Assembly: GCA_018292915.2 (NCBI GenBank)
Contig: JACVVK020000005.1
Span: 3,005,001 to 3,069,000, forward strand
Direction: 5' to 3'
DNA: 64,000 nt
Source: Batillaria attramentaria
Lineage: Eukaryota; Mollusca; Gastropoda; Batillariidae
This document shows positions 21,604 through 30,900 of the stretch, in pieces; within the stretch, counting starts at the first letter, position 1; the number at the start of each line of letters is the position of its first letter. Made by a program: the position numbers and the translations under genes. The notes beneath the pieces are model-generated. The model was not told the origin of the DNA, did not search any database, and was given only the letters and a program-made list of their open reading frames with translations.

Positions 21604-24600
21604 GTAAGTTTGACTATGTTTCTCTCCGCAGATCGTTCCCAGAACTCTGCAATATGGTCATCAGTTTAGCTACTCTAGTCTAGAAAGAAAGGTTTCTTTT
21701 CCGTAGACTAGTAGCCGGGTGTAAAACACAAAGGCTTTTACGTTTTTATTCGTTACTCTTTCATTTTTCACACTTGCGTTTTTAGACTTCAGGTAATTTT
21801 TCGAGGAGAGCTAGAACTACCGTGCAACTCAAACATGAAATCAGTAAACAGTGCAATAAACAATGTCCAATGTCGGGCACGTGTAGGCAGCCGGTGAACT
21901 GGCTGAAAACAACCCGATGACTTTAACGTCATTGCTCATCATCATTAGCTTGCTTTACGTCCTATGGCTTTTGGCCCTTAAGGACAAGTTGTTCCTGGCG
22001 TGTGACTTTGGCTGCTTGGCTAGGCGAGTGTCTTTGGGGTGTGTGAGGGCTGATTTGCTTAGCTTTGGTCAGCGTCAGAGGATCTTCACTTGGCTTTCAG
22101 ATGCCTGGTCTGGGTTTGTTTTTCAGTGCCTCAGTCTGTTCTGTCATCCGTACTTTTGCCATTTAGATTATCACTGGGGTGTCCCCTCGCTTTTTGGGTT
22201 TTAGAACCATTTTGTCAGATCTGATCTGACGATCGCGTCGGCCAGGGTTCTCATTGGCCTATCACCTAGGACATGGTGTGGCTTGAGGAAGTCTACCGTC
22301 TTCAGTGAGTATCTGTCTCTCAGGTCCCAGATCGGCTGGAGGCTGGCGGGCAGGCCATCGCAACCGTTTACAATGTGGCGGATGTCTGGGGGCTGCCCAC
22401 ACTGGCAGAGGTCGTTACTCCATGTGTGTGCGCAGCACAGTGTGCGTATTCTGCAGATGATTGCAGAGTGTCTGCGCGGGAAGAGTGGCACGTGGTTTTG
22501 GCCACCCGGGAGGTGGACCCAGCCATTTTCTTCGCACAATGCACGGAGTCTCCTCTCTCTGAGAGTGTGGGCCGCTCTTTGTATCTTACTTTTTACTTCA
22601 CTGAGTCATTGCTCACTACTCACACACTTTTTTAAACTTGCGTTTTGAGACTTCAGGTATTCCCCGAGGAGAGCTAAAACTACCGTACTTGTAACCTAAG
22701 CATGAAATCAGTAAACAATGCAATAAACAGTGTCCAGTGTCGAATACATGTGAATATTTGTGATCGGTGAACTGACTGAAAACCACCCGGTGACTTCAAC
22801 GTTTTTGCTCATTGCTCTCACACTTTTTGAAACTGCGTTTTGAGACTTCAGGTATTCCTCGAGGAGACAATAAAACCTAAGTTTAAGTTTTTCATGAAAT
22901 CAGTATCTTTAGAAACAATACAGTAAACCAGTGGCAGTCAGGTAGTCATTCGTCTCTGAGCACTGACTAAATCTAATAGAGGCATAATAAGGGTGGTCTG
23001 ACTTTGAGTTTAACTTATTTCTGTACATGTTTTATGAAAACATTTAAGCTATCATTTACACTGCTCTTGAGGTCTTGATTTTCCTCTCTTTCACTCCGTA
23101 AAGTATAAAGCCAAGTTACACTGTGAAACTACGATAAAATCATAAAGTAATCTGTAATCCAACTAGTGGTTGGGGATTTTTCAGCATTTCCCCATCTAAG
23201 TTACACTGGGTTCCTGGCAGAGCTTCCTACCATCATAGTCATGATATAGGTTAAGTTGCCTAAATGAGACATTTCAACAGCATTTCATTGTATGCACTGA
23301 AACAAGCGGTGGAGGATTAAAACTGTGTAAAGCAGCCGATGACAGGGTGGTACTGACATATTTTGAACACTGTGCACAAGAGGATTTGCTGGCAGTTTGA
23401 ATTTTGTACCACCAGAGCTGTTGCTTGAAGAATCTGCTACCCTCTTCAATTCCCTTCATGGGTTGGTCAGTGGTCTAGTGGTTAAGAGACTTTGTCACCA
23501 GTGCAAGAGGTCAGGTTTGAGTCCTACTAGAGGCACTGAATTTTTCCATCTCATACATCATTACATGACACTGTTTATTCAGGCTGATTGTCACACCATG
23601 TGATTTTAATGTGTTCATGTACAGTGACAGTGTGTGAGATAATGCATGTGTGATGTGAACTGTGATTCCTGTGGGCATGTGTGTTGGCTTCAGCTCACAG
23701 CACTTTAAGTTTAAGCCAATCCAAGGAACTGGGTAAAATGCCTACACAATACACAGTCGTTATTATCATTATTATTGTTATTACTTAATTTTCCTTCAAG
23801 AACAGGTGGTGATGAACACAGAATGTTGTCCATTTTTAATTTTATTGAAATCAATTTGTGTTGTGTGCCAGGTAGTGTCAAACTCTCAAAATATTTTTAT
23901 TTGTTTCAGGAACCTTGATCCACTGACTGAAACAGTATCCTTGTGCTTACAGTTACAAATATTTAACATACTCACATTCAAAACAAACAGTAAAAGCAGC
24001 AAAGTGATGCACATTGTGTGAAAGGTTTACGAGACTTGGGATTATCTTTCTGCTCATACCTTTGGCTGAGAGATAATTGGTCTTCCTGTATTTTGTTGTA
24101 ACATAATTTGCAAAATGTTTGTCTCCCTTTCCATGTCATTTGCCCTGTCTCCAGTTGTTAGCTTCTTGTATTTTGGGACAAATTGTATTGCTGCTTGCTT
24201 GACACGTATAAAGTTTTGAAGTGAAATAATAGTACGTGTACATACATGTATGTATGTAAAATTCTGCTTCCTTGACTGCTGTTAGTATGGACTTCCGTTC
24301 TACATGCAGTATCTGGCCCACTGGCCGGAGTATTTCCAGGTGGCTGAGTCGCCAAGTGGCGAGATCATGGGATACAGTAAGTGTTCTGTGTGTTCCACCG
24401 AGCATACTTCATGCTTTTTAGTTTTATGTGTTTGTGCATGGTGAACTTGTGTGTTTGTACATGTATGCTTGTTACTTTGCCACTTTGTCACTAAATGCTG
24501 CAGGCTTTTCCTCCTTTTGGACCATGGACCGTTTCAAGCCTGAAACATGACCACTTTGGTGTCGGATTAAATTACAAATGGAAAGTAAAGAATAGCATGA

Positions 24601-26006
24601 ATTGAATAAGTGCATGTAAAGGAAAGCGAGATGTATGCATGTTGTTTGACGACTGTATTTATGAACTCAGTACAAATAATTACTATTGCAAGTACACATA
24701 TGAAATGTCACACTCATTTAAACTGCTTACACTAGGTACTTGGTACAGTGTTTCTTGCTGTTTGTGACAGTGTGTGAGACTGTTGTTTGTCTTGATTGCT
24801 GCTGTTCTTTTTTCTTGGTGATATTTCCAGGTGGTTTGCAGCTGTTTGAGCACACTTATCTTTGTAGCGTGCATGCTGACCAATGTCAGTTCATCTTTCC
24901 TCACAGAAAGCCAAAATTAGATCACTGTTGAATGCATTTAATTTTGTGCGTGTGCAGTTATGGGCAAAGCAGAAGGAGCCAATGAGAACTGGCATGGTCA
25001 TGTGACAGCACTGAGTGTTGCTAACGATTATCGCCGCCTGGGACTGGCGGCCACCCTCATGCGCAACTTGGAGGAGATTTCTGAAAAGTAAGTTACATGT
25101 ACTGGCAGCATGTTGTTGTTGTTTGTCTTTTTTGTTGTTGTTTTTTGGGTTGTTTATTTTTGTTTTATTTTGTGTGTGTGTGTGTGTGTGTGTGTAGAAG
25201 GGGGGGGGGGGGGGGATAGTAGGTGATGTTACATGTATTTCGTTTGTTTGTTGTTGTTTTGTTTGTTGTAAAGGGTGTGTGTGATATCATATGTTTGTGT
25301 GTGTTTTACCATGACTTTTTTAAAAATATTACAGAAAGCACTGCTTTTTTGTGGACCTCTTCGTTCGTGTATCCAACCAAGTAGCCGTGACCATGTATGA
25401 GAAGCTCGGCTACAGCGTGTACAGACGGGTGCTGGAGTATTACTCAGGAGAGGTGGACGAGGATGCCTTCGGTAATTCATTCTTTCTACAGTTTGTGAAC
25501 CTGGTCTGGAGTACTTCTCTCCGTGCATCAATGCCTGCCACCTGTATGACACGATGGAAGGCCTAGTTTCATGCAGTGTCTTGTGATAACTGTTCACGTT
25601 CATATTTTGTTTTACTGGCGGAATTGAAAGAAAGGAACAATTAAAGAAGAAGAAATAGAAAAGGGAGGAAGTGTTGCATAGATGAATAATAAAAATGGTA
25701 ACCTACAGGCTCTGAAATGGCTGCAACTGTAAAGATGGTGAGATGGCTGTGCTTGTTACGCATTTTATATGACCATATTTGGTGTCTCCAAAGGATTGTG
25801 TTTGTATACATGTATGTTTGTGGTGTATCGGTGTCTGCACTATTTGCCTTTGTTTCGGCGGTAACTGCATTCGCCCTTCCTTCCGTGCGCATTACCACTT
25901 TGCTGGTTTTATTTTTTCAGACATGCGCAAGGCCTTGTCCAGAGACAAAGAGAAGAAGTCTGTGATACCCTTACCACATCCAGTGCGGCCGGACGAGCTC
26001 GACTGA
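21551..26006 (+). CDS. NAA20: NAA20 copy A, NatB N-alpha-acetyltransferase catalytic subunit
   Basis: Six coding exons (21551-21603, 23910-23934, 24286-24376, 24958-25087, 25335-25471, 25921-26006) give a 173-aa protein; vertebrate NAA20 is 178 aa. The start MTTIRPFTCDDLF matches the family. With its auxiliary subunit NAA25, NAA20 forms cytosolic NatB, which acetylates nascent chains starting Met-Asp, Met-Glu, Met-Asn or Met-Gln (family knowledge). The GNAT fold is complete: the alpha1-alpha2 loop LDPLTETYGLPFY, WHGHVTALSV, the acetyl-CoA signature RRLGLA (residues 82-87), FFVDLFVRVSNQVA and the tyrosine pair in EYYSG (135-136). All donors and acceptors are GT-AG. Intron 1 contains a LINE fragment and a SINE. 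By every visible criterion this is the functional ancestral-type copy. Confidence 0.96.
21765..22900 (+). repeat. ~180-bp tandem repeat, about 2.5 units, split by a LINE fragment
   Basis: Units begin with CTTGCGTTTT(T/G)AGACTTCAGGT near 21772, 22636 and 22830. They share a GAGGAGA-containing block and ATGAAATCAGTA. The first unit is interrupted at its end by the LINE insertion. Confidence 0.75.
21939..22604 (-). mobile_element. 5'-truncated copy of the I-like LINE in NAA20-A intron 1
   Basis: 666 bp matching the full element's 3' end (about 20179-20857) in reverse orientation, ending in the same GAT tail. An 11-bp TSD, GTCATTGCTCA, flanks it at 21928-21938 and 22605-22615. The retained C-terminal ORF2 segment differs at only about three residues from the full copy, so both derive from closely related recent sources. 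Confidence 0.92.
23461..23785 (+). mobile_element. SINE family C copy in NAA20-A intron 1
   Basis: tRNA-like head (GGTCTAGTGGTTAAGAG; B box GGTTTGAGTCC). The body has the family's ATGTGTTCATGT, TGTGTTGGCTTCAG and AACTGGGTAAAATGCC blocks, with a TTATTATCATTATT tail. It is more diverged than the copies at 41003 and 56687, so older. Confidence 0.75.
23910..23934 (+). CDS. NAA20: NAA20-A exon 2 (25-nt microexon)
   Basis: Acceptor ttgtttcag. Encodes the end of codon 18 plus NLDPLTET. The donor GTATCC is weak, and GTATCG stands at the same place in copy B. Confidence 0.93.
24286..24376 (+). CDS. NAA20: NAA20-A exon 3
   Basis: Acceptor gctgttag, donor GTAAGT. Encodes YGLPFYMQYLAHWPEYF through GEIMGY, ending in phase 1. 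Confidence 0.95.
24958..25087 (+). CDS. NAA20: NAA20-A exon 4
   Basis: Acceptor gtgtgcag, donor GTAAGT. Encodes IMGKAEG, WHGHVTALSV and the RRLGLA acetyl-CoA motif. Confidence 0.95.
25335..25471 (+). CDS. NAA20: NAA20-A exon 5
   Basis: Acceptor attacag, donor GTAATT. Encodes FFVDLFVRVSNQVA to DEDAF, including the EYYSG substrate-loop tyrosines. Confidence 0.95.
25921..26006 (+). CDS. NAA20: NAA20-A exon 6 with stop
   Basis: Acceptor attttttcag. Encodes DMRKALSRDKEKKSVIPLPH to the C-terminus ELD, then TGA at 26004-26006. Confidence 0.95.
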
Positions 26007-26165
26007 CACGGGTCCGCTCAGAGACAGCATTACGTTTTCGTGGCCTTCATCGCCTTTGTCTTCATGATCTGTATGTTGATAATGGTTCTTCTGGAGCTGC
26101 TGTATGGTCCGAAAAAGAACTCGGCAAATGTGGGAAAGAAGAGAGGGCCACGGCAAGACTTGTGA
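26007..26165 (+). other. Open hydrophobic frame directly after the NAA20-A stop
   Basis: In the NAA20 frame, 52 sense codons follow the TGA before the next stop (26163-26165). After HGSAQRQ comes a hydrophobic run of about 24 residues (VFVAFIAFVFMICMLIMVLL and onward), then a basic tail with KK and KKR. Copy B keeps the first ~20 codons almost unchanged. It could be a stop-readthrough membrane anchor, or just a T-rich 3' UTR. Readthrough is inference. Confidence 0.3.
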
Positions 26166-26503
26166 TGGGTGTAATGTATAGGTATTAAATTTTCTTCTGG
26201 AATTGTTCGGGATCTTCTTTCTGGGCCATTTGCTAGGCTGGTGGAAGCGTACACAACTGTGCGTTTTAAGAGTGTATGGTGATCAGAAACTTTTGTGTTG
26301 TGCAGTTCAGAAACTCACGTAAGCTGTCATTTGATGGTTTGTTTCTCACTGTCAGTATTTGTGACTGTGTAAGTTCATGTTTTTCACAGTAAGATTGACC
26401 AGCCTCTTTTGCATTTTTGTACTTCGGGAAATTATGTCAGTGGTAATTTAAAGCACAAACATGATTCGCAAACTGTTAACAAATCCACACACATGGCAGT
26501 ACT

Positions 26504-26725
26504 CAGCGATCGTCAAATGTGTCAGGACCATGGTAGCCATTCGGGCTACCGCCCTGAACAAAACTGGCAGCCCGAAAAAAATTCTGGAAGCCGGAGTGGC
26601 TGCTAGGTTCCGATTCATCTCAGAATTCCTGCTCGCCATTCGGGCTACCGCTACCGGAGCTTTCACTCGCCCGACAGTAAATTTGGTAGCGAAAGCGAGC
26701 GGGATAGCGCATTTGACGATCGCTG
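26504..26725 (+). mobile_element. MITE with 6-bp TSD in the NAA20-A 3' region
   Basis: TIR CAGCGATCGTCAAATG at both ends, TSD AGTACT at 26498-26503 and 26726-26731, 222 bp, noncoding. Copy B has the empty site (GGCAGTACTGCAGAGG at about 32640-32655). A second copy lies inverted in NAA20-B intron 1. A 6-bp TSD with TIRs suits IS3EU- or Dada-type DNA transposons (recalled family traits; the assignment is uncertain). Confidence 0.88.
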
Positions 26726-26870
26726 AGTACTGCAGAGGGGAAATGCAATAACGCACAATTAATTCAGTATACGTGGCAAGATTGTGAGCTGAGCTGTCTC
26801 TGAGCGACCCTGTATATTTCTATGTACATGTATGTTTATTAATATAAAATCTAGTGTTGTAATGGGTGAC

Positions 26871-26876
26871 ATTAAA
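26871..26876 (+). terminator. Candidate poly(A) signal of NAA20-A
   Basis: ATTAAA about 865 nt after the stop, in a block conserved between copies. In copy B the corresponding bases read ATGCCA. Confidence 0.35.
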
Positions 26877-27322
26877 GTTTTTCACCTGCTGATTTCTTAG
26901 TGATCTCTTGGATGTTCGTGATAGAATGGTTTGGCTATCCTGTGTCAGGGACAGTATGCAGATATGCACACACACTCAGAATTTTGTCTCTCTCTCCAAT
27001 CACACAAACACCCATGTACAGTACAAAATTCTCTCTCTCTCTCTGTCTCTCCGCACATGAACACACTGGCATAGGTTTCTCTTACACACTGTGAGGCGCG
27101 CACGCACACACACACACACTCTTGTTGTCCGTTCCTGTCACACATGGACGCATGAACACACAAATACATCTGTGGAACACGCTCTCACACTCACACACAT
27201 GGCACACACACTGGCACAGCACAGCCTTTTGTCTCCAACCCGATATTTACTGGTTCAACCTACTACCTCACACAGAAGCGGAGCGTGTAATAATTATCGT
27301 AGCAGGCAGAAAGAAAGAAAAA

Positions 27323-27358
<36 letters not shown>

Positions 27359-27719
27359 AAACCAAGTGGAACAAAATGATTTATGCCAGACCACGTGTTT
27401 CAGGGGGCACTTCTCCAAAGAGCAAAGAATGTTTTAATCAGCACCGCTGAAGCGACACCAAACGGTTGTACCCTACCCGTGCTTCAGGCAAAATACGGAC
27501 CAGGCGGCCATGCCTGCTTGTAACACAGTGGGTGTTTTCAGGTGTTTTACTTGGCACCAAGCGTTAGCCGTGTCTCAGCTGCCGGTTACACTTCGACGCG
27601 GACCCACGTGTTTTCAATCAGTTCTCTTGGAAGCTTTTGGAGGGAGTGAGAGTGCGTGTGTCACGGTGTCTGTAGTTTTATGTTTTAGTTGTTGTTTTTA
27701 ACAGCCATATTTGTCTGTC

Positions 27720-27866
27720 TTTCAACGTTTTGGTTGTACATTCGTTTTCGAGCGCCTGTGGTCGTTGGCCAACCACGCTACAAGGGAAGTAACTCTAGAT
27801 TTGCGCGGAAATATCTTGCGGTGGTGTAAGAAACGTGAGCTCAGCCTGAGTTCACCTGACAGCACA
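27720..27866 (+). promoter_or_regulatory. Probable NAA20-B promoter and 5' UTR
   Basis: Keeps GAGCGCCTGTGG, AAGGGAAGTAACTCT and ATTTGCGCGGAAA from copy A. The ATGGCGG word of copy A reads CTTGCGG here, which removes both the YY1-like core and the upstream ORF. Confidence 0.5.
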
Positions 27867-27919
27867 ATGACGACGATTCGCCCCTTTACCTGTGACGATC
27901 TCTTTAAGATCAACAACGT
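27867..27919 (+). CDS. NAA20: NAA20-B exon 1
   Basis: ATG context agcacaATGA, donor GTGAGT. Two synonymous changes from copy A, plus S17N. Confidence 0.93.
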
Positions 27920-30900
27920 GTGAGTTTGAGTATGTTTCTCTCCGCAGATTGTTCCCGGAACTCTGCAGTGTGGTCGTCAGTTTAGTTAACTCTAGTTTGG
28001 AAAGCCGGGAAAGGTTCCACTGAGACCCATCCCACTGAGACTCATCCCCGTAAGACACCGTCCCAGATGGACCCATCCCAGATAGACCCCGTTCCAAACA
28101 GACCTATCGCAGATAAACCACGTCCCAAATAGACTCCATCCCAAAATTTCATAGACCCATCCCAGATAGACCCCGTCCCAGATAGACTCATACTAAGAAT
28201 CCGTGTTTGCACAGTGCGCGCACGTGTGTTTATGCTCTGTGTGTGTGTGTGTGTGTGTGTCCCGGTGGTGTTTTGGAGGTTAACGTTCAGTTTCCTTCTG
28301 CATGACTGACACTTTGTCCTTGTAAGAAGGACACGAAGTAGGAAATGGACCTTGTTCTCAAGAACATTATTACCAGAGACATACATAACATATGTTAATT
28401 ATGTATGTCTCTGATTCTTACAAAATGGACAGCATTTATCTGTATGATCATTATACCTAGCCTCGTGTGTGTGCGTGCATGCATGTGTACTGCAGCGATT
28501 GTCAAATGCGCTCGCCCGCTCACTTTCGCTTTACCGTCGGGCGAGTGAAAGTTCCGGTAGCGGTAGCCCGAATGGTGAGCAGGAATTCTGAGATGAATCA
28601 GAACCTAGCAGCCACTCCGGCTTCCAGAATTTTTTTCAGGCTACCAGTTTTGTTCAGGGCGGTAGCCCAAATGGCTACCATGGTCCTGACACATTTGAGG
28701 ATCGCTGGTACTGCCACAGTTTGTGTTGTGTGAAACTAAACTGTTTCTTGTGTTTTTTCTTTCAGGAACCTTGATCCGTTGACTCAAACAGTATCGTTGT
28801 ACTTACAGTTCCAAATCTTCAACGTACTCACATCCAACACAAACAGTAAAAGTAGCGAAGTGATGCATATTGTTTGAAAAGTTTACTAATTGAGACTATC
28901 TTTCTGCTCATACCTTTTGATGGGAGATAATCAGTCTTTCTGTACTTTGTTGTAACTATTGCAAAATGTGGTTTGTCTCCCTTACCAAGTGAATTTCCCC
29001 CTATCTCCAATAGTTCGTTTCTTGTGTTTTGGGACAAATTGTAAACTGCTTGCTTGATAGGTATAAAGTTTTGAAGTGAAATAATAATACATGTAAAGTT
29101 CTGCTTCCTTGACTGCTGTTAGTATGACCTTCCGTTCTACATGCAGTTTCTGGCCCACTGGCCAGAGTATTTCCAGGCGGCTGAGTCGCCAAGTGGCGAG
29201 ATCATGGGATACAGTAAGTGTTCTGTGTGTTCCACAGAGCATACTTATTGCTTTTTAGTTTTACGACTCTGTACACTTTGAATTTGTGTGTTTGTACATG
29301 TTACAGCAAACATGACCACTTTCATGTCAGATTACATTACCTGCAAATAAAAATGGAATTAAATGGAAAGTTAAACAGAAAAGCAAGGCAAAAATAAGTA
29401 TACATGTAAAGGAAAGCTGGATGTATGCATGTTGTTTCACAAATGTGTTTCTCAGGGCTTAAAATCTTGGACCTTTATGTGGATTTTCACCTTTGGCTAA
29501 TTAATGTCCTCCCCTAAAAAAGTGTTTTCTCCTCTAAAGCACTTAAATCAAATACATGTAGCACAGATTTTGGTGGGTTTTTTTTTTTTTTTTGGGGGGG
29601 GGGGGGGGGTTGCTGCCACAAGTCTTTGCCGGCTTCAGTGATATTCCTTCCTGGTAATGGGTGGAATCCACGGAGGGCTGGGAAGCTGAGGCAATTTCTA
29701 TTATGCATGATGGTGGAGATGAGGATGTTGGTAAGATGATGCTATGGAGGTCCGTGTGTTTTGCGACTGCGGGACAGGGCCGCATTCCGCGCTTCCTGTC
29801 ATAAATATCCTGGCATTAACCAGGCCCAGGAACTACGGCACCTGCAGTGCCGGCCGTGTAATCATCCACATCATAAGACATGTCATACCAAGGGAAGCAC
29901 CCCGAAAGTTGCACCCGTGAAGTGGGTGAATCTCGGCTGTGTGGCAACAGCCTCCCCCCCCCCCGAGTACTGAGTACTTGCTATCCTACAGTTAGTGGCA
30001 GTGTGTGAGACTGTTATTTGTTTTGATTGTTGCTGTTCTTTTCTTGGTGCTATGTCCCAGTTGCTGGCAGCTGTTTGAGCTCACTTATGTGTATGTACAT
30101 TGTATATACATGCAGACCAATGTGTGTTCATCTTTTAGCTTTACAAAAAGCCAAAAAAATAGATCACTGTTTGTTAAATGCATTTAATTTTGTGCATGTG
30201 CAGTCATTGGCAAAGCAGAAGGAGCCAACGAAAACTGGCATGGTCATGTGACATTGCTGAGCGTTGCTAACGATTATCGCCGCCTGGGACTGGCGGCCAC
30301 CCTCATGCACAACCTGGAGGAGATTTCTGAAAAGTAAGTTACTGGCAGCATCGAGAAGCCATCCCCCCCCCCCCTCCAGCTGTTCCTGTGAGGTGGGGAA
30401 AACACTCACAGTTTCATTTTTCCGTAACATTACAGAATCGTTTCATGCCACAACCCACGTGTTCACAGCAGGTGAACTCTCTTCGCGTTGTGGATGCTGA
30501 AAAAGTGAAAGTGATCAAAATTTTTATTCTGCTTGTTCTTTTCCATTCAAAGGATGCAAGCATGTATTGCTTTAAAAGTGGGTTCATGTGTTGCACTGGC
30601 AGAGTCCTCTTACGACATAAATACATCTTCTTTCACACTTTCCGATTTTGTTTCTTTTTCTATGATAATATATGTAGACAGGAATTGCTCTTAGCTGCTA
30701 CTGCTAGGAGACATGGAGTATGGACCATGTAGAGAGAGGTGATTGCCTCAGTCGTACAAAGTACTATGTATTGCAGTTTTTCCAGCACTTTTAAAATTTT
30801 GTTTAGGTTGGGAGGTTTTGGGGATTTCCGGTTGAAGCTCGAGGTCGAGCGGCCACGGCTTCGGCACGAAGCCCTTTTTTTTTCTTCTTTTTTTTCTCGG

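Larger units (their letters stand above)
21604..23909 (+). other. NAA20-A intron 1 (2.3 kb)
   Basis: It holds a degenerate ~180-bp tandem repeat (about 21765-22900), a reverse-oriented LINE 3' fragment inserted into it (21939-22604) and a SINE-C copy (23461-23785). Copy B has none of these in its intron 1. No extra exon is seen. Confidence 0.8.
21345..27645 (+). repeat. Tandem segmental duplication, unit A (NAA20-A)
   Basis: Similarity to unit B begins just upstream of the promoter (21345 against 27690) and runs through all exons, the 3' flank and the intergenic DNA up to 27645. That last part (27365-27645) recurs at 36025-36315. The repeated unit is therefore whole gene plus downstream flank, head to tail. 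Confidence 0.85.
26166..27689. other. NAA20-A 3' UTR and intergenic DNA
   Basis: 3' UTR sequence parallels that of copy B. It includes a MITE (26504-26725), a candidate ATTAAA poly(A) signal (26871-26876), CA- and TC-rich microsatellites (about 27025-27045 and 27326-27358) and the segment that recurs after copy B. No gene is seen. Confidence 0.6.
27920..28765 (+). other. NAA20-B intron 1
   Basis: Contains a degenerate ~20-bp tandem array built on 'CCCAGATAGACCC' units (about 28018-28190), part of a dispersed repeat (28290-28480, minus) with a small palindrome inserted, and a MITE (28493-28707). Confidence 0.75.

Noticed and set aside
26410..26756. Frames on both strands across the MITE (about 96-102 codons)
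   Set aside because: They arise within a noncoding inverted-repeat element; a matching frame appears at its second copy (28467-28733) for the same reason.
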